A DNA stretch of 36,916 nucleotides from Bacteroidales bacterium UBA6828 (GTDB lineage: Bacteria; Bacteroidota; Bacteroidia; Bacteroidales; Paludibacteraceae): contig DKEG01000016.1 in assembly GCA_002452095.1 (NCBI GenBank), positions 1 to 36,916 on the forward strand, written 5' to 3'. Shown here piece after piece: positions 31,545 to 36,916 of this stretch; position 1 is the stretch's first letter, and every line of letters starts with the position of its first letter. The notes beneath the pieces were generated by a model that did no database searches, was not told the DNA's origin, and saw nothing but the letters and a program-made list of their open reading frames with translations. The position numbers and the translations under genes are program-made.

Positions 31545-31593
31545 AAAAAACGAAAACGAGTTGCCTTACCAAAAGAGAGTAGGGCAACCCGTT
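31545..31593 (-). terminator. terminator of the aldehyde dehydrogenase gene
   Basis: On the minus strand AACG-G-GTTGCC pairs with GGCAAC-T-CGTT (plus positions 31583-31593 and 31555-31565), followed by TTCGTTTTTTT. It starts 24 bp after the dehydrogenase stop. Confidence 0.82.
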
Positions 31594-31616
31594 GAGCAGT
31601 TTGCAGGCAAATGCTG

Positions 31617-32969
31617 TTACAGAATTTTTTTTACCCACTTGAAGAGCGAGTAGGGCATATAGCGGAAGGGCAGGTCGAGACAAGTGGGGGTGGTAACGAC
31701 CGCACGCCGATGGCTGAACGCCAGATAGGAATCCTTGCCGTGGTATGCCAACATACCCGAGTTGCCTACACCGCCAAAGGGGATATGGTCGTTGACGATG
31801 TGCATAATGGTGTCGTTGATACATGTACCGCCCGCGGAGGTATATTTCAAAATTCGCTTGCTTTGTTTGCCGAAGTAGTAGAGTGCAAGCGGTTTTTCCC
31901 TGTTCGCGATAAAATCAACGGCTTGTTGCAAGTCGGTGAAAGTAAGGACGGGGAATATAGGACCGAAGATTTCTTCTTGCATCACGGGGCTGTCGGGATG
32001 TACACCGGTGAGGATGGTGGGTGAGAAATAGCGTTCACGCGCGTCGGTCTTGCCGCCATAATAGACAGTGCCGTCTTGCAGATAACCAGAGAGACGCTCA
32101 AACGCACGGTCGCTGACAATACGCACGAAATGTTTGGTTTCCTGCGGATTGCTACCGAGCAGGTTCTCAAACTCCTGTTTCAACAGGCGCAGGAACTCGT
32201 CCCGTACATCGGCGTGAATGAGCAGATAATCTGGGGCAATACAGGTTTGCCCTGCATTGAGCGACTTGCCCCATGCCACACGCTTGGCGGCAATCTTCAA
32301 GTCGGCATCTTGGTCAATGATACATGGGCTTTTGCCCCCCAATTCCAGTACCACTGGGGTGAGGTGCTTGGCGGCAGCAAGCATTACTTTCTTGCCGAGG
32401 TCGGGGCTACCGGTAAAGAAAATCAGCTCCCAGCGTTGTGCCAAGAGAGCGGTATTGACATCGCGGTGTCCCTCCACGATACCGATGTATTCCTCATGGA
32501 ATGTGGTGCGAATCATCTTGCTCAACACTGCCGACACGTGCGGCACGTAGGGCGAAGGCTTGAGCATAGCCGTACAGCCCGCAGAGATTGCCCCGACAAG
32601 CGGGTTGAGCAGGAGTTGCACGGGGTAGTTCCACGGTGCAATAATCAGTGCGTTGCCAAGCGGCTCGGTGATAACTTTGCTTCGTGCGGGGAAAATACTC
32701 AGCGGCGACGGTTTGCGCACGGGTCGCATCCAGCGGCGCAAGTGGCGCAGATGGTTGCGTATCTCGCCATAGACGATACTGATCTCGGTGAGATAGGCTT
32801 CTTCGTACGACTTGTGTAGGTCGGTCCATAGCGCATCGGTCAGCATTTTCTCATAGGTGTGCAAAGCACTATCCAAACGCTGCAACATCTGTCGGCGAAA
32901 GGCATAGTCGAGCGTTTTGCCCGAGCGAAAAAACGCCTTTTGCGCATCGTGTATTTGCTCTATATCCAT
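31617..32969 (-). CDS. aldehyde dehydrogenase, class 3 type
   Basis: 450 residues, the length of class-3 aldehyde dehydrogenases, which lack the N-terminal extension. VVLELGGKSPCIIDQDADL (Glu near residue 208) and NAGQTCIAPDYLLI (catalytic Cys near 241) are present, with FTGSPDLGK for NAD(P) and HIPFGGVGNSGMLAYHGKDS near the end. The C-terminus (PFRYMPYSLFKWVKKIL) resembles that of fatty aldehyde dehydrogenases, so medium- or long-chain aldehydes are plausible substrates. It lies 66 bp downstream of the short-chain dehydrogenase. Confidence 0.92.
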   Translation of the reverse strand: MDIEQIHDAQKAFFRSGKTLDYAFRRQMLQRLDSALHTYEKMLTDALWTDLHKSYEEAYLTEISIVYGEIRNHLRHLRRWMRPVRKPSPLSIFPARSKVITEPLGNALIIAPWNYPVQLLLNPLVGAISAGCTAMLKPSPYVPHVSAVLSKMIRTTFHEEYIGIVEGHRDVNTALLAQRWELIFFTGSPDLGKKVMLAAAKHLTPVVLELGGKSPCIIDQDADLKIAAKRVAWGKSLNAGQTCIAPDYLLIHADVRDEFLRLLKQEFENLLGSNPQETKHFVRIVSDRAFERLSGYLQDGTVYYGGKTDARERYFSPTILTGVHPDSPVMQEEIFGPIFPVLTFTDLQQAVDFIANREKPLALYYFGKQSKRILKYTSAGGTCINDTIMHIVNDHIPFGGVGNSGMLAYHGKDSYLAFSHRRAVVTTPTCLDLPFRYMPYSLFKWVKKIL

Positions 32970-32978
32970 CGGTGTTTA

Positions 32979-33021
32979 ATTGGTAAATTTGTAAGTGTGT
33001 AAATTGGGAAATTGGTAAATT
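32979..33021. repeat. degenerate AT-rich repeat with an 11-bp rhythm
   Basis: ATTGGTAAATT at 32979 and 33011, with TGTAAGTGTGT and AAATTGGGAA between them. The spacer at 17475-17541 carries a related inverted stretch (AATTTACACACTT). Both are gaps between co-directional minus-strand genes. Confidence 0.6.
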
Positions 33022-33035
33022 GCCATGGAACGGGT

Positions 33036-33845
33036 TTATTTCCGTCCGGTAAAATGATCCATTGCCTTGAAGATACCAAAAACCGTACCAAACACAAAAT
33101 CAAATAGTTTGGTAGGCAAGATTCCCTGCATAAAGCGTACGAAATGGAAGCCCCACGGCAGTCCGCAGAAGTCTTGGTTGCGCTCAATGGCACGGATGAT
33201 TTTCTTTGCCGTTTTTTCGGGGTCGAGAATAGGAAATATAGGCGATTCCACACCGTCGAACATACCCGTATTGATGTAGTATGGTGCGATGGTGGTAACG
33301 TGGACGTTCTTTTTCATCTCGCTCAGTTCGATACGCAGCGAGTCGCTCCAGCCGATGACCGCCCATTTGCTGGCGGCATAGACCGTCATTTTCGGGTTGG
33401 AAATCATACCCGCCTCGGAAGCGATGTTGCAAATATGCCCCTCGTTGATGTCGAGCATCGGTTGCAGGGCTTGGAGCGAAAGCACCATCGGGGCGATACT
33501 ATTGACATTGAACGTGAGGCGCACATCGGCGATGGTGTTGTGGTTGAAGGTTTTGTTGCCGCGAACGATACCTGCGCAGTTGATGAGTACGCCGATGCGC
33601 TCAAACTGCACTAGCACTTGGTGATAGGTCTCTACGACCAACTCGTCGTTGGTGATGTCCAATTGATATGTACTTACTGCGCCGTATTGGCTGAGTTCTT
33701 TGCTTGTTGCTTCCAGCGAAGCAGGGTTTACGTCCCAGATAATCAAGTTTTTTGCACCTTTTTCCAAGCAGATGCGCCCCATAATCTTTCCGATACCGGA
33801 TGCCCCACCTGTGATGAGGACATTCTTTCCTTTAATCTTTGTCAT
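33036..33845 (-). CDS. short-chain dehydrogenase/reductase
   Basis: 269 residues. ITGGASGIG (residues 11-19) binds the cofactor, NCAGIVRGN is present, and Ser-x-Tyr-x3-Lys is found as SEAGMISNP then VYAASKWAV. Overall it resembles the retinol/17-beta-hydroxysteroid dehydrogenase (RDH10/HSD17B11) branch, with a hydrophobic C-terminal region (FGTVFGIFKAMDHF) suggesting membrane association. It probably oxidises or reduces a hydrophobic alcohol, ketone or aldehyde. It lies between the acyl-CoA synthetase and aldehyde dehydrogenase genes. No clear promoter was found upstream. Confidence 0.88.
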   Translation of the reverse strand: MTKIKGKNVLITGGASGIGKIMGRICLEKGAKNLIIWDVNPASLEATSKELSQYGAVSTYQLDITNDELVVETYHQVLVQFERIGVLINCAGIVRGNKTFNHNTIADVRLTFNVNSIAPMVLSLQALQPMLDINEGHICNIASEAGMISNPKMTVYAASKWAVIGWSDSLRIELSEMKKNVHVTTIAPYYINTGMFDGVESPIFPILDPEKTAKKIIRAIERNQDFCGLPWGFHFVRFMQGILPTKLFDFVFGTVFGIFKAMDHFTGRK

Positions 33846-34009
33846 AACTAATACCTTTTTTGTAAGTTCGAAATATAAAATCCTTTGCCCTCATAGGCAA
33901 GAAATCTAAATAAATCTTTGCTTTTGCATCCATAAATTGCTATGAATCTTATTCGCCTACGGCGGCAAAGTCAGATAATAATCGAACCTATGTTATTTAT
34001 AGTTTGTGT

Positions 34010-34031
34010 CTATAGCGAACAGCCGCTATAG
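34010..34031. other. perfect 8-bp hairpin
   Basis: CTATAGCG (34010-34017), loop AACAGC, CGCTATAG (34024-34031), next to the terminator at 34042-34080. The 433-bp gap 33846-34278 contains this hairpin, that terminator and the 38-bp palindrome, and no gene is seen in it. Confidence 0.6.
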
Positions 34032-34041
34032 CATTGATTTC

Positions 34042-34080
34042 AAAACAAAACTCCCTGTTCCGAGCCCCCGAAACAGGGAG
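34042..34080 (-). terminator. terminator on the acyl-CoA synthetase side
   Basis: CTCCCTGTT (34051-34059) pairs with AACAGGGAG (34072-34080); on the minus strand TTTTGTTTTG follows the stem. It lies about 200 bp beyond the synthetase stop, so the transcript has a long 3' tail that includes the palindrome at 34200-34237. Confidence 0.8.
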
Positions 34081-34199
34081 TAAGAAAATGCGCCTTGTGG
34101 CAAGGCTATGAATGGTTATTCTTTCGGAAAACGGTGATAGGATTTGTTTGCGACGTAGGAGACTATCAAAAAGGACGAAACGGGCGTAGTCATACCCCG

Positions 34200-34237
34200 C
34201 TCATAGTATTGGCAGCCTAGGCTGCCAATACTATGAG
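34200..34237. repeat. perfect 38-bp palindrome
   Basis: The half-site CTCATAGTATTGGCAGCCT (34200-34218) is followed immediately by its exact reverse complement (34219-34237), with no loop and CCTAGG at the centre. No T-run follows on either strand, so it is not an ordinary terminator. Confidence 0.95.
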
Positions 34238-34278
34238 AAAAGGATACGCCTTACGAAGAAATTATAAAAAAGCAGAAA

Positions 34279-35934
34279 TTACTTGTACATAAAACGCTTG
34301 ATAGAGCGTTTTGGAGTTTTTTCAAACTCGTTGGCTACCAGTTCGATAGCGGTGATTTGGCTGTACTGGGGGAGTTGTTTGTTCAGTTCCTTGCGGTTCT
34401 GCTCCATCAATTCGTTGAAGTTGTTGGCACCATGGAGCAGTTTCTTGCCTTCGGGGGTGTTGTCGGGGAATACAAGAGCCACGAGTTTGCCACCACGATC
34501 CACTACCACCGACTCCACCACGCAAGGCATATTGTTCAGTTTGTCCTCAATCTCCTCGGGGTAAATGTTCTGACCCGAGGGACCGAGAATCATATTCTTG
34601 CTACGGCCTTTGATAAAGATGTTGCCGTCTTTGTCAATGATGCCGAGGTCGCCCGTGCGCATCCAACCATCTTCGGTGAATACCGCCTTGGTGGCTTCCT
34701 CGTTTTTGTAGTAGCCCATCATAACGTTGATGCCGTTCACCTGCAGTTCACCTTCTTTGTGCTGCGGGTCTTCCGAATCGACACGCACACGGCACTGTGG
34801 CAGGTCTTTGCCGCAGGAGTGGAACTTGAAGCGGAACCAGTCTTCGTAGGAAATCAACGGTCCGCACTCGGTCATACCATAGCCTACGCAATAGACAAAT
34901 TTGATGTCTTTGAGGCATTGCTCCACCTCCTGATTGAGAGCCGCACCGCCAATAATCAGGTGGCGCAACTGTCCGCCAAAAGCCGTCATCAGTTTCTCAT
35001 TCACTTTTTTGCGAATAATGAGGTTGATACCCGGAGTGTGCCAGAGTACTTTCATTGCGGGTTTGTTGATAACCGGCAGCACGCTCTTCTTGACGATTTT
35101 CTCAATAACAAGAGGCACTGTTAGAATCATAAATGGATGTACCTGTGCGAAAGCCTTCATCAGCGTGGACGGGGTGGGGGCTTTGGTGAGGAAATAGACC
35201 TCAGCACCATCGCACACCTGATAGAGGAACTCGAACATCAAGCCGAACATATGGGCGATAGGCAGCATCGAGAGAACACGGTCGCCCGGACGGTGGGGAA
35301 TACGGTTGCAGGCAAACTCCACATTACCGCTGAGGTTCAAGTGGCTGAGCATAACGCCCTTGGGTGCGCTGGTGGTACCCGATGTATAGTTGATCAGTGC
35401 CAACTCGTTGAGGTTATCGGTCGGGTAGTTGATGTCTTCTTTCTGTACGCCGTTGGGGTATTTCTTAGCAAAGAGGTCGTCTGCTTGTGCAAAGGCTTTT
35501 TCGGTCTTTTCGTCTTTTGCTGCTACGAGCGAAAAATCGTCCATAAAGATCATCGCCTTGAGGTTGGGCATTGTATCAAACTGCACTTTCTTTTTTACGT
35601 TCGGTCCAACAAAGAGCAGACTTGCCTCGGAGTGATTGACAAGGTTCTGAATACCCTCACCGGTGAAATCGGGCAGGATACTGACAGCCACCGCTTTGTA
35701 GGTTTCGATAGCGAGGAACGTAACGCCCCAGTTGGCACAGTTGCGCCCGCAAAGAGCCACTTTGTCACCCTCTTTGATACCGAGAGCCTCAAAAATAGCG
35801 TGCAGGCGTTCAATTTGTTCAGCCAAACGGGCATACGTGTACTTGTTATCGCTGTCCAAGTCGGTAAGTGCCAACTCGTTCCAACGTTTCTTCATTGTTC
35901 CTTGCAGGAACTCCAAATAATGTTTCGTTGCCAT
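34279..35934 (-). CDS. AMP-forming acyl-CoA synthetase (long-chain fatty acid type)
   Basis: 551 residues. INYTSGTTSAPKGVMLSH (near residue 183) is the AMP-binding P-loop; VGYGMTECGPLISYE, GWMRTGDLG and the hinge GRSKNMILGPSGQNIYPEEIE follow, and the C-terminal catalytic Lys is in KTPKRSIKRF. It activates a carboxylic acid with ATP and CoA in the cytoplasm; a medium- or long-chain fatty acid is likely from its resemblance to bacterial FadD-type enzymes. The promoter contains a TetR-type operator and the TetR gene is next to it. The 3' end carries a short coding hairpin (AAAACGCT/AGCGTTTT, 34291-34312). Confidence 0.9.
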   Translation of the reverse strand: MATKHYLEFLQGTMKKRWNELALTDLDSDNKYTYARLAEQIERLHAIFEALGIKEGDKVALCGRNCANWGVTFLAIETYKAVAVSILPDFTGEGIQNLVNHSEASLLFVGPNVKKKVQFDTMPNLKAMIFMDDFSLVAAKDEKTEKAFAQADDLFAKKYPNGVQKEDINYPTDNLNELALINYTSGTTSAPKGVMLSHLNLSGNVEFACNRIPHRPGDRVLSMLPIAHMFGLMFEFLYQVCDGAEVYFLTKAPTPSTLMKAFAQVHPFMILTVPLVIEKIVKKSVLPVINKPAMKVLWHTPGINLIIRKKVNEKLMTAFGGQLRHLIIGGAALNQEVEQCLKDIKFVYCVGYGMTECGPLISYEDWFRFKFHSCGKDLPQCRVRVDSEDPQHKEGELQVNGINVMMGYYKNEEATKAVFTEDGWMRTGDLGIIDKDGNIFIKGRSKNMILGPSGQNIYPEEIEDKLNNMPCVVESVVVDRGGKLVALVFPDNTPEGKKLLHGANNFNELMEQNRKELNKQLPQYSQITAIELVANEFEKTPKRSIKRFMYK

Positions 35935-35985
35935 ACTTATATATAATTATGAATGTCGAATTATGAATTATGCATCATACAGCCG

Positions 35986-36020
35986 CAAAGGTACTGCTTT
36001 TTAACTGAACGAGCGTTCAG
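35986..36020 (-). promoter_or_regulatory. acyl-CoA synthetase promoter with a TetR-type operator
   Basis: TACCTTTG lies on the minus strand at 35986-35993, but the usual TTG at the -33 position is replaced by the palindrome CTGAACGAGCGTTCAG (36005-36020; 7-bp arms around AG). Such TGAACGnnCGTTCA sites are typical TetR-family operators. RNA would start near 35979. Confidence 0.7.
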
Positions 36021-36044
36021 GTGAAAAAATACGACATACAAACC

Positions 36045-36119
36045 GCATATCTATAAGGTTATTAAGGTTGTTGGAGACCTTAAAGTCCTTGCGGACCTCA
36101 AGGTTCTTAAAGCACCTTA
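36045..36119. repeat. cluster of short AAGGT/ACCTT inverted repeats
   Basis: TTAAGGT...ACCTTAA, GTCC-TTGC-GGAC and AAGGT...ACCTT follow one another with a 9-11-bp rhythm directly after the TetR stop. They could fold as alternative hairpins and end the TetR transcript. Confidence 0.55.
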
Positions 36120-36719
36120 CTGATTAACCGGCAGCGGTTGGATTAACTCGTACAGGTAGTTGTATTGTTGGGGGAAAATGTTAAAATCCATAGTTTCGCC
36201 GTTCTGTCCGCTGTCGTAACCGTCTTTGACGTGGGTGAACATCAGTGCCAGCAGGTCGATATTTACGCCCGAGCGCACTTGCCCTGCACGGATGCTGTTG
36301 CGAATGGCCTTTTTCCATAGTTCGATTTCGGCAGTATAGAGCCGTTTGGCTTTGCGAGAGAGTAGGGGAAAAAGGTTGTAGGCGGTAAACATCAGATTGA
36401 CTACATTGGTGGTATTGATATTCTTGTTCTCGAATGTTTGCAGGGCATCCTGCAGACTATCCAAATAGCCGAGCATAGCCCGTATCATATCGGGAATGAG
36501 AATGGTATCGGGCTGTTGCAACGCCTGCTGCTTGGGGCGCATAAAATAACGTTCCATACAGACTTGAAACAGTTCGTCCTGTGATTTGAAATAGTAGTAG
36601 AGCGTCCCACGCCCCATATCAAGCGCAATCTGTAGGTCGGTGATAGAAACGTTGTTGTAGCCGTTGAGTGCATACAACTCCATCGCCTTTGTAATGATGT
36701 ATTCCCTTCTGTCTTTCAT
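36117..36719 (-). CDS. TetR-family transcriptional regulator
   Basis: 200 residues. The N-terminal helix-turn-helix is clear (ALNGYNNVSITDLQIALDM, then GRGTLYYYFKSQDELF). The C-terminal ligand domain is divergent, as usual. It is encoded just upstream of, and in the same direction as, the acyl-CoA synthetase gene, whose promoter carries a matching palindrome. A FadR-like repressor relieved by an acyl-CoA is the simplest model; the ligand is inference. Confidence 0.92.
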   Translation of the reverse strand: MKDRREYIITKAMELYALNGYNNVSITDLQIALDMGRGTLYYYFKSQDELFQVCMERYFMRPKQQALQQPDTILIPDMIRAMLGYLDSLQDALQTFENKNINTTNVVNLMFTAYNLFPLLSRKAKRLYTAEIELWKKAIRNSIRAGQVRSGVNIDLLALMFTHVKDGYDSGQNGETMDFNIFPQQYNYLYELIQPLPVNQ

Positions 36720-36763
36720 ATTGTTGTGTTGTCTGTGGGTTGAACATACATCTTATCAGTCCG

Positions 36764-36794
36764 CAAAATTACATAAAATCCACGGATTATACAA
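36764..36794 (-). promoter_or_regulatory. TetR gene promoter
   Basis: On the minus strand TTG (36792-36794), 20 nt, TAATTTTG (36764-36771). RNA would start about 38 nt before the ATG. The sequence around it closely matches the dgt promoter at 12338-12368. The CTGAACG palindrome is not present here. Confidence 0.78.
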
Positions 36795-36815
36795 TATCGG
36801 CATATAAAAATTAGG

Positions 36816-36916
36816 CGTATGGGGCATTTGGCAGGCTGGAAAAATTGTCTTGGTACAGAAAAAGTTGACTCAAAAAGTCAAAAATTACTCCGTACTAACA
36901 GGGCAACCGCATCAAA
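36816..36916. other. intergenic end of the window with two repeat-family members and a hairpin
   Basis: TATGGGGCATTTGGCAGGCTG (36818-36838 in part) belongs to the family at 19727-19813; TTGACT-CAAAA-AGTCAA (36865-36881) is a hairpin; and the last 20 bases (36897-36916) are the exact inverted copy of 3507-3526. No gene is seen after the TetR start. Confidence 0.65.

Noticed and set aside
34200..34237. Rho-independent terminator
   Set aside because: There is no T-run on either side and no loop; the real terminator with a T-rich tail lies at 34042-34080.

Overview
The window looks like chromosomal DNA of an anaerobic Bacteroidales bacterium (Bacteroidota). The evidence is the recurring promoter form TTG-(19-20 nt)-TAnnTTTG, the scarcity of Shine-Dalgarno sites, lipoproteins with Bacteroidetes-type lipoboxes, a DUF3109 protein, a thrombospondin-3/OmpA outer-membrane protein, a Na+-translocating methylmalonyl-CoA decarboxylase operon and exported GH13 amylases. 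The family within the order cannot be fixed from the sequence. No rRNA, tRNA, CRISPR array, phage or complete insertion sequence was seen.

Left edge (1-3090, minus strand): a tight operon of a tyrosine ammonia-lyase closely resembling the Flavobacterium johnsoniae enzyme, a secreted protein and a FabG-type reductase cut by the window edge. This is probably the end of an aryl-polyene/flexirubin-type pigment cluster. A 25-codon ORF sits in its leader.

3190-8114 (plus): an unusual non-coding element, then a lipoprotein and a large beta-barrel/TSP3/OmpA protein. 8162-16349 is mostly housekeeping: yebC, rsmG, a short metallo-hydrolase overlapping yhhQ, dgt (minus), DUF3109 overlapping cinA, and an AspT/YidE-type permease.

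16470-19693: an envelope-lipid region. A minus-strand operon (acidic 118-aa protein, LpxL-like acyltransferase, glycosyltransferase) and plus-strand cdsA fire from two superimposed divergent promoters. 20048-24390 (minus): mce-mmdA-oadG-biotin carrier-oadB, which would decarboxylate methylmalonyl-CoA to propionyl-CoA while pumping Na+; the carrier has two biotinyl domains. 24552-31276 (minus): an outer-membrane protein, lgt, nadK and two GH13 lipoproteins. 31617-36719 (minus): aldehyde dehydrogenase, short-chain dehydrogenase, acyl-CoA synthetase and a TetR regulator, with a candidate TetR operator inside the synthetase promoter.

The most unusual material is non-coding. Two inverted copies of a structured element (about 3252-3415 and 12462-12640) each lie in a divergent intergenic region and are each preceded by an 11-bp tandem array. 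Other 11-bp-period arrays occur in further gaps. There is also a perfect 38-bp palindrome at 34200-34237 and several inverted repeats placed on promoters.
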